Positions 46,463 to 54,784 of a stretch of 64,000 nucleotides of DNA are shown here, in pieces (position 1 is the first letter of the stretch; each line of letters begins with the position of its first letter). The stretch covers positions 4,291,501 through 4,355,500 of the forward strand of contig NZ_CP125380.1 in assembly GCF_034009455.1 (NCBI RefSeq). The letters run 5' to 3'. The position numbers were made by a program, and so were the translations under genes. Below the pieces are notes generated by a model. It was not told the DNA's origin and did no database searches. It was given only the letters and a program-made list of their open reading frames with translations. The DNA is from Pseudomonas sp. P5_109. Lineage in GTDB: Bacteria; Pseudomonadota; Gammaproteobacteria; Pseudomonadales; Pseudomonadaceae.

Positions 46463-46489
46463 GCCCCCCTCCGTCCTTGATCGGGGGGC
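46463..46489 (+). terminator. GC hairpin after hmuV
   Basis: GCCCCCC and GGGGGGC (46463-46469 and 46483-46489) form a hairpin 4 bases past the hmuV stop. Only a weak T-run (TTCCATCTATTT) follows, so it may attenuate rather than stop transcription into the lipoprotein gene. Confidence 0.45.
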
Positions 46490-46512
46490 TTCCATCTATT
46501 TAAGGAAAACCG

Positions 46513-47397
46513 ATGCGCTTTCTGTTGCTGTGTGCGTTCAGCCTGCTGGCTGGCTGCCAAACCCATTCTGTAACGCCGCCCCCGGCACCGATTGCCCCGC
46601 AAGGGCGCGATCACGCCGACCTTGGCGTCATCCGCGAACTCGCCAGCGGTCGCACGCTGACCCCGCAGGAACTGGTCGAGCGCCTGGCCGCCGCGCCGCG
46701 GGTTCTAGTCGGTGAACAGCACGACAATCCGGACCACCACGCCCTGCAATTGTGGTTGCTGCGCGAGCTGGCGGCACAACGCCCCCAGGGCAGCCTGCTG
46801 ATGGAAATGCTCAACCCCGATCAACAGGCCAGGGTCGATGCCGCGCAAACTCAAACCCGCGCCGGCCAGCCACCGGCCGATGCGTTCAAGGCGCTGGCCT
46901 GGCAGGCCAATTGGGATTGGAGCGTCTATGGCGCCCTCGTCACCTACGCGTTGCGCCAACCCTATCCACTGCTGGCGGCGAACCTGGATCGCGCGCAGAT
47001 CATGCAGATCTACAAACAGCGTCCGCTGCTCACGGGTGAAGCGTCCACCACCCAACAGGTGCAGGCGACCTTGCTCGACGACATCCGCGAATCCCATTGC
47101 GGGCTGTTGCCCGAAGCACAGATGCCGGCCATGCTCGCCGTGCAGCAACAGCGTGACCGGCGCATGGCCGAACGCCTGATGGCCGCGCCAACGCCTGCGT
47201 TGCTGCTGGCCGGCGCCTTCCACGTACGCAAGGATCTGGGAGTGCCGCTGCACCTCAAGGACCTGGGTGCCGGTGAAGGCAATGCGGTGCTGATCCTCGC
47301 CGAAGCGGGCAAGACCGTGACCGCCGACAGCGCGGATTACGTGTGGTACACCGCCGCACAGCCGGAACAGGATCATTGCGCGAAGCTGCGTCGTTAA
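46513..47397 (+). CDS. ChaN-family (heme-regulated) lipoprotein, PhuW-like
   Basis: 294 residues. The lipobox LLAGC gives lipidated Cys16. The ChaN/EreA-like fold shows in RVLVGEQHDNPDHHALQLWLL, GSLLMEMLNPDQQ, WDWSVYGALVTYALRQPYPLLAANLDR and LLLAGAFHVRKDLGVP. ChaN proteins bind stacked heme at the outer membrane in Campylobacter, and an equivalent gene (phuW) ends the Pseudomonas heme uptake operon. That context supports heme uptake for the two ABC genes upstream. Confidence 0.82.
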   Translation: MRFLLLCAFSLLAGCQTHSVTPPPAPIAPQGRDHADLGVIRELASGRTLTPQELVERLAAAPRVLVGEQHDNPDHHALQLWLLRELAAQRPQGSLLMEMLNPDQQARVDAAQTQTRAGQPPADAFKALAWQANWDWSVYGALVTYALRQPYPLLAANLDRAQIMQIYKQRPLLTGEASTTQQVQATLLDDIRESHCGLLPEAQMPAMLAVQQQRDRRMAERLMAAPTPALLLAGAFHVRKDLGVPLHLKDLGAGEGNAVLILAEAGKTVTADSADYVWYTAAQPEQDHCAKLRR

Positions 47398-47411
47398 AGC
47401 CAGACGAAACA

Positions 47412-47566
47412 TTGTGGCGAGGGGGCTTGCCTGTGGCGAGGGGGCTTGCCCCCGTTCGGCCGCGAAGCGGTCGCGAAACAGATGAATGCGGTTTACCTGA
47501 CAAACCGCATTGTCTGTATTTGGGACTACTTCGTAGTCCAACGGGGGCAAGCCCCCTCGCCACAAG
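47412..47566. repeat. Large REP pair of the GGGGGCTTGCC class
   Basis: TGTGGCGAGGGGGCTTGCC occurs twice in direct orientation (about 47411-47429 and 47430-47452), and its inverse GGGGGCAAGCCCCCTCGCCACA at about 47541-47565. The arms are 110 bases apart, with a second small hairpin (GACTACTTCGTAGTC) inside. The remainder of this 337-base gap holds the hairpin at 47582. Confidence 0.85.
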
Positions 47567-47581
47567 AGCGCAGCCAGCCCC

Positions 47582-47612
47582 GCTGCGGCGCGACACTATG
47601 TCGCGCCGCAGC
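47582..47612. terminator. 14-bp perfect hairpin, terminator-like
   Basis: GCTGCGGCGCGACA / TGTCGCGCCGCAGC with a CTA loop. The only short T-run is on the minus strand (TTT). It probably ends transcription from the lipoprotein gene or insulates the copper operon, but no classic poly-T tail supports that. Confidence 0.5.
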
Positions 47613-47734
47613 AAAGGTCCAATGGTCGCATCCGCCCCTCAGGCACCGGCACAGTTTGTTAACATCCCCGCGATTTTTTCGTCTGTACAGCCACCACGCT
47701 GTCAGTTCAGCCTGTTCAACAGGATGCTTTTTTC

Positions 47735-48340
47735 ATGAGTACTTTGTATACCCGCCGAACCGTCTTGCAAGGCATGGGCCTGTTGAGCCTGGGCCTGCTC
47801 GCCGGTTGCGACGACAGCAGCAAGCTGTCGTTCAAGTACGGCAAAGACCTCAGCGACAAGATCATGGGGCGCAACTTCAAGCTCACGGACACCCAGGGCG
47901 AAACCCGGATGCTGGGCAGCTATCGTGGCTTGATGCCGATGGTGTTCTTCGGTTTCACCCAATGCCCGGCCGTGTGCCCGACCACCCTGGCCCGTGCCGC
48001 GCAGGCCAAGAAGCTGATGGGTCGCGATGGCGAAAGGCTGCAGGTGGTCTTCATCACCCTGGACCCCGAGCGCGACACCCCGGAGCTGCTCGACAAGTAC
48101 GTCAAGGCATTCGACCCGAGTTTCGAAGCGCTGTACGGCACCCTGGAAGAAACCGCCGCCACCGCCAAGGAATTCGGCGTGTTCTTCGAGAAAGTACCGA
48201 GCGGCGATACCTATACCCTCTCCCATACCGCGACCAGCTATGTCTTCGACTCCCGGGGCAATCTGCGCCTGGGACTGTCCGCGTCCCTGACGGCCCAAGA
48301 GTGCGCAGAAGACCTGCTCACCGTGATGGAGGTTTGCTGA
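47735..48340 (+). CDS. SCO1/SenC family copper chaperone lipoprotein
   Basis: 201 residues. The lipobox LLAGC gives Cys25. The thioredoxin-like domain has the copper-binding pair C77 and C81 (QCPAVC) and the distal His in LSHTATSYV. SCO proteins deliver or reduce the CuA site of cytochrome c oxidase in the periplasm. The gene overlaps nothing but lies a single base before the PCuAC gene, its usual partner. Confidence 0.92.
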   Translation: MSTLYTRRTVLQGMGLLSLGLLAGCDDSSKLSFKYGKDLSDKIMGRNFKLTDTQGETRMLGSYRGLMPMVFFGFTQCPAVCPTTLARAAQAKKLMGRDGERLQVVFITLDPERDTPELLDKYVKAFDPSFEALYGTLEETAATAKEFGVFFEKVPSGDTYTLSHTATSYVFDSRGNLRLGLSASLTAQECAEDLLTVMEVC

Positions 48341-48341
48341 A

Positions 48342-48851
48342 ATGAATGCACCGCAGGCTAGAAACCGTTTCGCACAACGTTGCAGGCAACTGGCGCTGGG
48401 CTTGTCCCTGGTTGGCCTGGCCCTTCAGGCGTCGGCACAAACCGAGGTCAAGGACGCCTGGGTCCGCGCCACCGTGGCCGGCCAGCCGTCGAGCGGCGCC
48501 TTCATGACCGTCACTGCGAGCAGCGACAGCAAACTGCTAAGCGTGCAAACGCCGGTTGCCGAGCTAGTACAGATCCATGAAATGAGCATGAAAGACGATG
48601 TGATGAAAATGCAGCAGGTGCAGTCCGTTGCGTTGCCGGCCGGAGAAGCAGTGAGCTTCGATCCCAACGGCTACCACATCATGCTCATGAACCTGACGGG
48701 CCAGATCAAGGAAGGCGACAAGGTGCCGCTGACCCTGACCGTGGAAGACGCCAAGGGTGCGAAAGAGTCGATTCAGGTTGAAGCCGTTACCAAGGCGATC
48801 GGTACCATGGATCACAGTGCGATGACGCATGATCACAGCAAGATGAATTGA
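48342..48851 (+). CDS. PCuAC periplasmic copper chaperone
   Basis: 169 residues. There is an N-terminal export signal (residues about 10-32, ending ASAQ), then DUF461/PCuAC domain DAWVRATVAGQPSSGAFMTV with the copper ligands H-x-M (QIHEMSM), M (DVMKMQQV) and the second H-x-M (YHIMLM). The C-terminus has a Met/His-rich tail (TMDHSAMTHDHSKMN), common in PCuAC proteins. It supplies Cu(I) to cytochrome oxidase together with SCO1; co-transcription is clear from the 1-base spacing. Confidence 0.92.
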   Translation: MNAPQARNRFAQRCRQLALGLSLVGLALQASAQTEVKDAWVRATVAGQPSSGAFMTVTASSDSKLLSVQTPVAELVQIHEMSMKDDVMKMQQVQSVALPAGEAVSFDPNGYHIMLMNLTGQIKEGDKVPLTLTVEDAKGAKESIQVEAVTKAIGTMDHSAMTHDHSKMN

Positions 48852-48873
48852 TCGCTCCATCCGTTAAAACTCA

Positions 48874-49390
48874 GAACCTGTGGGAGCGGCGGTGCGGCGA
48901 TCCGACTTGCTCGCGAAGGCGGTTTGCCAGGCAACATCGATGTTGAATGTGCCTGCCTCTTCGCGAGCAAGCCCGCTCCCACGGTGATTTGGGTAGTTCG
49001 CGGATATTGCGTACAGCCATCGAACCTGTGGGAGCGGGCTTGCTCGCGAAGGCGGCATGTCAGGCAACATCGATGCTGAATGTGCCGGCCTCTTCGCGAG
49101 CAAGCCCGCTCCCACGGTGATTTGGGTAGTTCGCGGATATTGCGTACAGCCACCGAACCTGTGGGAGCGGGCTTGCTCGCGAAGGCGGCATGTCAGGCAA
49201 CATCGATGCTGAATGTGCCGGCCTCTTTCGCGAGCAAGCCCGCCCCACGGTGATTTGGGTAGTTCGCGGATATTGCGTACAGCCACCGAACCTGTGGGAG
49301 CGGGCTTGCTCGCGAAGGCGGCATGTCAGGCAACATCGATGCTGAATGTGCCGGCCTCTTCGCGAGCAAGCCCGCTCCCACAGTTTGATC
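48874..49390. repeat. REP array: near-identical tandem units of about 133 bp
   Basis: GAACCTGTGGGAGCG begins units at 48874, 49022, 49155 and 49288. The last two intervals are 133 bases; the first is longer because of an insertion near 48890-48905. Each unit has a direct GTGGGAGCGGGCTTGCTCGC REP, an ACATCGATG(C/T)TGAATGTG spacer and the inverted REP, followed by a GTGATTTGGGTAGTTCGCGG linker. The array fills the 596-base gap before ohr. Confidence 0.93.
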
Positions 49391-49447
49391 TTCAGTGAAT
49401 GTGAGTCCTGCGGCCGGCCACATATTGGTGGGAACGAGCCCGTCGAC

Positions 49448-49864
49448 TCAAACCAGCTTGAGCACGACGTTGATGTTGTTGCGCGTGGCTTTCGAGTACG
49501 GGCAGTACTGGTGCCCGGTGTCGACGATTTTCTGCGCGGTCTCGCGATCCAGCCCCGGCAGACTGACATTGAGTCGCGCCTGGAGCAGATAGCCGCCTTC
49601 GTTGGTGCCCAGGTCGACTTCGGCATCGACGGCCACATCCTTGGGCAACGCCACTTTCATTTCCCTGGCGGCCACTTGCATGGCGCCGATGAAACAGGCT
49701 GACCATCCGGCAGCGAACAGTTGCTCGGGGTTGGTTCCGCCACCGCCCGCACCTGGCGACGACAGCTTCACATCGAGGATCCCGTCGGAACTGCGGGACG
49801 CGCCATCGCGCCCGCCGGTGGTGTGGGTCTTGGCGGTGTACAACACTTTATCGATCTGGCTCAT
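49448..49864 (-). CDS. ohr: Organic hydroperoxide resistance protein
   Basis: 138 residues of the Ohr/OsmC family, with the two redox Cys at C57 (AAGWSACFIGAM) and C121 (GHQYCPYSKATR). It reduces organic hydroperoxides using lipoyl-bound thiols in the cytoplasm. Start ATG 49864 has an AGGAGG site; the longer frame to 49930 has no support. The OhrR repressor is not adjacent. Confidence 0.94.
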   Translation of the reverse strand: MSQIDKVLYTAKTHTTGGRDGASRSSDGILDVKLSSPGAGGGGTNPEQLFAAGWSACFIGAMQVAAREMKVALPKDVAVDAEVDLGTNEGGYLLQARLNVSLPGLDRETAQKIVDTGHQYCPYSKATRNNINVVLKLV

Positions 49865-49985
49865 GGTGACCTCCTGATTGAGTTGTAAGAAACCGGTCTT
49901 AACACCCCATCCGGTCGCTGGGATGGTCAATCAATATAGACGTCACAGCGCCACACCGTGATCTATCCGACCGACGCCCGCTTCT

Positions 49986-50315
49986 TCATTTACGCGCCAA
50001 CTTGTACCTGACGCAGTCGTCATAAAAGCTCTGCCGTACGGCCGTCGGCTTGAATCGCGACGGACTGTCATAAGTTTGTTCTGTAATGCCTAGCGCCATC
50101 ATGCGCATCCAGCTTTTGGCGAACTTGTAGACCTGGATTTTCTGGCGGGCGGCATACAAGGAAACGCCAGAAAGCTTTAGTTCCTGTGCCCTTGCAGCGG
50201 TGCCCGCGCCCCAACTGCACATGTACTGATCATTGGCGGCGAGTTCTTTTGCTTGAGCCGAGTTGGCTATGCCCGTAACTATTAGCGGGATTAATGCGAT
50301 CCATATCTTGCGCAT
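49986..50315 (-). CDS. Small exported protein of unknown function
   Basis: 109 residues with a signal peptide (MRKIWIALIPLIVTGIANSAQA). The mature part is basic, with two Cys (YMCSWGAG and YDDCVRYKLARK) that could form a disulfide. I recognise no family. AT-richer than its surroundings. It lies between ohr and the divergent potE gene and probably has its own promoter. Confidence 0.65.
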   Translation of the reverse strand: MRKIWIALIPLIVTGIANSAQAKELAANDQYMCSWGAGTAARAQELKLSGVSLYAARQKIQVYKFAKSWMRMMALGITEQTYDSPSRFKPTAVRQSFYDDCVRYKLARK

Positions 50316-50435
50316 TTCGACCTATCTAACCAATTGAAAACCAAGTAATTTTGAAGAGAACTTTGAAACTTGGGGGCCAGCATCCTGCCTTTTCTGCAAA
50401 TAAATGAAAAAGCCGGATGTGGGGTCGTCAATTTC

Positions 50436-50463
50436 TTGCGAGTTTTCAAACCTTTGCTATAGC
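50436..50463 (+). promoter_or_regulatory. Candidate sigma-70 promoter of potE
   Basis: TTGCGA, a 16-base spacer and TATAGC, 37 bases before the potE start. The -10 box is close to consensus, and the fit is moderate overall. Confidence 0.45.
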
Positions 50464-50499
50464 TAAGGTTCTCAATCGCCAACTAAGTGAGGCAACGGA

Positions 50500-51909
50500 A
50501 TGTCAGTCGCAAAGAAAATGAGTGTGGGGCAACTGACAATGTTGACCGCCGTCAACATGTTGGGCTCAGGAATCATCCTGCTACCGACGAAACTCGCGGA
50601 AGTCGGTGCAATTTCAATCCTCTCCTGGCTGATCACGGCCACCGGCTCCCTCGCTCTGGCCTACGCCTTTGCGCGATGCGGGATGCTCAGCCGAAAGACC
50701 GGCGGCATGGGCGGTTACGCCGAATACACCTTCGGTAAAGCAGGTAACTACATCACCAACTACACCTACGGCCTCTCGCTGCTGATTGCCAACGTGGCGA
50801 TCAGTATTACCGCGGTCGGCTATATCCAGGTGTTGTTCGGGATAAAACTTGATTCGCTGCAAGTCGGCCTGGCGACTATTGCTCTGTTGTGGATCACCAC
50901 CTTCGCCAACTTTGGCGGTGCGAGCATTACCGGCCGGATCGGTGCGGTCACGGTCTGGGGTGTGATTGCACCGGTGGTATTGGTGTCCACGGTGGGCTGG
51001 TTCTGGTTCGACAGCAGCGTCTACGCCGCTGGCTGGAACCCCCACGACAAAGGCTGGTTCGAAGCGGCAGGCGCCTCGGTGGCCATTACCCTGTGGGCCT
51101 TCCTCGGCCTGGAATCGGCTTGCGCCAACACCGACGCGGTGGAAAACCCTGAGCGCAACGTACCGATCGCGGTGCTGGGCGGCACCTTGGGTGCAGCGGT
51201 GATCTATATCGTTTCCACCAACGTGATCTTCGGTATCGTCGGCAACGAAGAACTGGTCGCGTCCACCGCGCCGTTCGGCCTGGTGTTCGCCAAGATGTTC
51301 ACCCCGATGGTCGGCGACATCGTGATGGCGGCCATGGTGCTCGCCTGCATCGGTTCACTGCTGGGTTGGCAGTTCACGATTGCCCAGGTGTACAAAAGCT
51401 CGGCCGACACCGGTTACTTTCTGTCGATCTTCGCCAAGGGCAACAAAGCGGGAACGCCCATTGTCGGCATGCTGGTGCTGCTGGCGGCGCAGACCGCGCT
51501 GGCCCTGCTCACCATCAGTCCCGACTTGAGCAAGCAGTTCGATACCTTGGTCAACCTCGCGGTGGTGACCAACCTGGTGCCGTACATCCTGTCCATGGCC
51601 GCGCTGATGACCATGCAGAAAGTCTCCAACGTGCCGGAAGGCAAGGCACTGGCGACCAACGTCATTGCGTTGATCGCAGCGGCCTACAGTTACCTGGCGC
51701 TCTACAGCTCCGGCGAGCAGGCCCTGATGCTGGGCGGCGTGGCCACTATCGTTGGTTACACCCTGTTCGGCTTCGTCAACAACCGTCTGATCCGCCTCGA
51801 AGCACTCAACAACAGCGTACCGACGCAAACCGTCAGCGCGCAGCACCTCACTGCAGATCCAGTGCCGGTGAACAATCTGAATAAAGCCACTCTGGAGGTT
51901 CAAGCATGA
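50500..51909 (+). CDS. potE: Putrescine/ornithine-type antiporter
   Basis: 469 residues, about twelve membrane segments, APC superfamily. It follows E. coli PotE nearly block for block: VNMLGSGIILLPTKLAEVG, RKTGGMGGYAEYTFGK, WAFLGLESACANTDAVENPE, GGTLGAAVIYIVSTNV, GSLLGWQFTIAQVYKSS, LVNLAVVTNLVPYILSMAAL. It exchanges an amino acid for its decarboxylation product, here with the decarboxylase encoded by the overlapping next gene (ATGA). The C-terminal 45-residue tail is longer than in PotE. Confidence 0.9.
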   Translation: MSVAKKMSVGQLTMLTAVNMLGSGIILLPTKLAEVGAISILSWLITATGSLALAYAFARCGMLSRKTGGMGGYAEYTFGKAGNYITNYTYGLSLLIANVAISITAVGYIQVLFGIKLDSLQVGLATIALLWITTFANFGGASITGRIGAVTVWGVIAPVVLVSTVGWFWFDSSVYAAGWNPHDKGWFEAAGASVAITLWAFLGLESACANTDAVENPERNVPIAVLGGTLGAAVIYIVSTNVIFGIVGNEELVASTAPFGLVFAKMFTPMVGDIVMAAMVLACIGSLLGWQFTIAQVYKSSADTGYFLSIFAKGNKAGTPIVGMLVLLAAQTALALLTISPDLSKQFDTLVNLAVVTNLVPYILSMAALMTMQKVSNVPEGKALATNVIALIAAAYSYLALYSSGEQALMLGGVATIVGYTLFGFVNNRLIRLEALNNSVPTQTVSAQHLTADPVPVNNLNKATLEVQA

Positions 51910-54191
51910 CGGAATATAAACACTCGCTGGGCATGCTGGCGCTATTGGTCAGCAGTCCGCCGGACAAGCGAACGGTGTTCGGCCGTGCCCTGGACCAACT
52001 GGTCCACGACGTAGAGGGACGGGGCGTCAGTGTACTGGCCTCGGAAAGTCTCACCGATGCCGCATCGATCCTGCGCTCGGACCCGGCCATTCAATGCGTG
52101 CTCATCCGCTGGGAAATGGACACCAGCGAAGGCCACGCCGACTGCACCAAACTGCTGGTCAAACTGCGTGAGCGCAACACCCGCGTACCGGTGTTCCTGA
52201 TCAGCGACCGCACCACCGCGTCGAGCATTCCGTTGCTGGTCATGCAACACGCCGACGACTTCATCTGGTTGCCCGAGGACACCTCCCGGTTCCTCAGCGG
52301 CCGCATCCTGGCGGCCATCGAACGCTATCGCCAGGCCGCCCTGCCGCCGATGTTCGGCGCGCTGGTGAAGTTTGCCCGCAACTATGAATACTCCTGGCAC
52401 ACCCCAGGCCATGCCGGCGGCACCGCGTTCCTGAAGAGCACCGCAGGCCGGGCCTTCTACGAGTTCTTCGGCGAGAACCTGCTGCGTTCCGACCTGTCGA
52501 TCTCGGTCGGCGAACTCGGTTCGCTGCTCGATCACAGCGGCCCCATCGGCCAAGGCGAGCGTTATGCCGCCAAGGTCTTCGGCGCCCACCGCACCTACTA
52601 CGTGACCAACGGTTCGTCGATGTCCAACCGCGTCATCCTCATGGCCAGCGTCACGCGCAACCAGATCGCCCTGTGCGACCGCAATTGCCACAAGTCCGCC
52701 GAGCATGCGATGACCCTGTCCGGGGCGATTCCGACCTACCTGGTGCCGACCCGCAACCGCTACGGCATCATCGGCCCGATCCTGCCGCAGACCCTGAGCG
52801 CCGAAGGCGTGAAAGCCGCCATCGCCAACAACCCGCTGGTCAAGAAAGGCATCGACCCGACGCCGGTGCACGCGATTGTCACCAACTCCACCTACGACGG
52901 CCTGACCTACAACGTCACCCGTGTTGAAGACCTGCTGGGCGAGAGCGTCGACCGCCTGCACTTCGACGAAGCCTGGTATGGCTATGCGCGCTTCAACCCG
53001 CTGTACACCGGGCGCCATGCCATGCACGGCAACCCGGCCGATCACGACAAGTCCAAGCCGACCGTGTTCGCCACCCAGTCGACCCACAAGTTGCTGGCTG
53101 CCCTGTCCCAGGCCTCGATGATCCACGTGCGCGACGGCCGTAACCCGATCGAACACGCACGCTTCAACGAGTCGTACATGATGCACGCCTCGACCTCGCC
53201 GAACTACGCGATCATGGCGTCCTGCGACGTCAGCTCGGCCATGATGGAAGCACCGAGCGGGCAGATCCTCACCAGCGAGTCGATCGAAGAAGCGATCAGC
53301 TTCCGCCAGGTGCTCTCGCGCATGCACAACGAGATGCTCAGCAAGGACAACTGGTTCTTCACCTGCTGGCAGCCGCCGACCGTACAGGTGGGCGCAGCGA
53401 CCGTACCGTTCCATGAAGTCGACCCTGTCACGCTGAAAACCGACCCGAACTGCTGGGTCCTGCACCCGAACGCGGTATGGCACGGCTTCGGCGACATCGA
53501 AGAAGGCTACTGCATGCTGGACCCGATCAAGGTCTCGGTGCTGAGCCCCGGCATGGGCGACGACGGCACCCTGCTCGCCTCCGGTATCCCGGCCTGTGTG
53601 GTCACGGCGTACCTGGGTCGCCAGGGTATCGTGGTCGAGAAGACCACCGACTTCACCATCCTGTTCCTGTTCTCCATCGGCATCACCAAAGGCAAGTGGG
53701 GCACGCTGCTCAACGCCCTGCTCGATTTCAAGCGCGACTACGACGACAACGCAGAGCTCGAGCTGTGCCTGCCGGACCTGTACAGCGCTCATCAGCAACG
53801 CTATGCCGGCATGGGCCTGAAGGACCTGGCCGACGAAATCTTCGCCGCCATGAAGAAACACAAGACCACCGCCAACATGTCCCAGGCTTTCGGCACCCTG
53901 CCACAAGCCGAGTTCAGCCCGGTGGAGGCCTACGAAAAACTGGTGCGCAACGACATCGAACTGGTCACCCTCGACGAGGCCGCCGGACGCCTCGCGGCAA
54001 CCGGTATCGTGCCGTACCCGCCAGGTATCCCGTTGCTCATGCCAGGTGAGAACGCAGGCCCTGCGGACGGCCCGTTGCTGGCGTATCTCAAGGCACTGGA
54101 AGCCTTCGACAGATCCTTCCCAGGCTTCACCCATGACACCCACGGGATCGAAGTCGAAGACGGCGTTTGTCGGATGCTGGTCCTGAAGTGA
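51906..54191 (+). CDS. Inducible-type ornithine/lysine/arginine decarboxylase
   Basis: 761 residues, a fold type I PLP decarboxylase with an N-terminal response-regulator-like wing domain (residues 1-130), as in SpeF, CadA and AdiA. The PLP lysine is Lys395 in TQSTHKLLAALSQ; other blocks are SWHTPGHAGGTAFLKS, LRSDLSISVGELGSLLDHSG, HFDEAWYGYARFNPLY, KGKWGTLLNALLDFKRDY and GIVPYPPGIPLLMPGE. The preferred amino acid cannot be read with certainty; the coupled PotE-like antiporter favours ornithine (putrescine formation, acid tolerance), while Pseudomonas LdcA shows that lysine is possible. Confidence 0.88.
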   Translation: MTEYKHSLGMLALLVSSPPDKRTVFGRALDQLVHDVEGRGVSVLASESLTDAASILRSDPAIQCVLIRWEMDTSEGHADCTKLLVKLRERNTRVPVFLISDRTTASSIPLLVMQHADDFIWLPEDTSRFLSGRILAAIERYRQAALPPMFGALVKFARNYEYSWHTPGHAGGTAFLKSTAGRAFYEFFGENLLRSDLSISVGELGSLLDHSGPIGQGERYAAKVFGAHRTYYVTNGSSMSNRVILMASVTRNQIALCDRNCHKSAEHAMTLSGAIPTYLVPTRNRYGIIGPILPQTLSAEGVKAAIANNPLVKKGIDPTPVHAIVTNSTYDGLTYNVTRVEDLLGESVDRLHFDEAWYGYARFNPLYTGRHAMHGNPADHDKSKPTVFATQSTHKLLAALSQASMIHVRDGRNPIEHARFNESYMMHASTSPNYAIMASCDVSSAMMEAPSGQILTSESIEEAISFRQVLSRMHNEMLSKDNWFFTCWQPPTVQVGAATVPFHEVDPVTLKTDPNCWVLHPNAVWHGFGDIEEGYCMLDPIKVSVLSPGMGDDGTLLASGIPACVVTAYLGRQGIVVEKTTDFTILFLFSIGITKGKWGTLLNALLDFKRDYDDNAELELCLPDLYSAHQQRYAGMGLKDLADEIFAAMKKHKTTANMSQAFGTLPQAEFSPVEAYEKLVRNDIELVTLDEAAGRLAATGIVPYPPGIPLLMPGENAGPADGPLLAYLKALEAFDRSFPGFTHDTHGIEVEDGVCRMLVLK

Positions 54192-54223
54192 GGTAAGCGA
54201 GGCTCACTGTAAACGCAGTACTC

Positions 54224-54316
54224 ATGTGGGAGCGGGCTTGCTCGCGAAGGCGTAGTGTCAGTCGACGTAATTGTCGATTGACAGGACGCCTTCGCGAGCA
54301 AGCCCGCTCCCACATT
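54224..54316. repeat. REPIN: REP pair of the GTGGGAGCGGGCTTGCTCGC class
   Basis: Direct copy at 54224-54249 and inverted copy at about 54291-54316 around a spacer that itself contains GTCAGTCGAC/GTCGATTGAC. The whole unit can form one long hairpin after the decarboxylase gene. Confidence 0.88.
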
Positions 54317-54382
54317 TTTAGATCGCCTTAACGCCAAATCCCTATGGGCAAACTCAATCACAGCGCTCTATGATTGATCCCC

Positions 54383-54784
54383 ATGACCACCACCGCTGCG
54401 ATCCGCTCACCCTGCCCGCCCGGCGCCTGCGACTGCGGGCGTGACCCGTTGCTGGAAACACCAGGGGCGGACCTGCGCATTCTGTTTCTGACCCGCAACG
54501 AAGAAAAACGCCTGATCGAGCGCCTGGAAAACCTGCAGAGCCTGAGCGATCTTGCGCTCGTGCAGCGGCGCATGTTCGAGCAGTTGGGCATTCGCGTAGA
54601 CATCGCCCCCGGCTTCAATGAAGTGCGCACCATGCGCGGCATCGGCATCCAGGTTGGCGAGCTGCCAGGACTGTGCCGCAAGACCCGCGCCAGCATCCCC
54701 GCCGCGATTCGCCGCGCCATGGAGAAACGCCCGGAGATTGCCTACGAGCTGCTCAATGCCAACGACCTGTTGCGTGACGCCTGA
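54383..54784 (+). CDS. Unknown protein with N-terminal Cys-x-Cys motif
   Basis: 133 residues from ATG 54383 (a TTG at 54374 is an alternative start). The N-terminus has Cys residues in PCPPGACDCGRDPLL, possibly a metal or Fe-S ligand set, followed by a mostly helical region (RNEEKRLIERLENLQSLSDL, VQRRMFEQLG) and a second Cys in GLCRKTRAS. I do not recognise the family. Its stop overlaps the start of the HD-domain gene by one base, so the two are likely to act together. Confidence 0.7.
   Translation: MTTTAAIRSPCPPGACDCGRDPLLETPGADLRILFLTRNEEKRLIERLENLQSLSDLALVQRRMFEQLGIRVDIAPGFNEVRTMRGIGIQVGELPGLCRKTRASIPAAIRRAMEKRPEIAYELLNANDLLRDA

Noticed and set aside
48874..49390. Regular repeats that could suggest a CRISPR array
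   Set aside because: Repeats are palindromic REP elements in alternating orientation with repeated, not unique, spacers and no cas genes.
51942..54143. 733-codon minus-strand open frame opposite the decarboxylase
   Set aside because: A third-position GC shadow of the PLP decarboxylase; low-complexity His/Arg/Gly-rich translation without family motifs.
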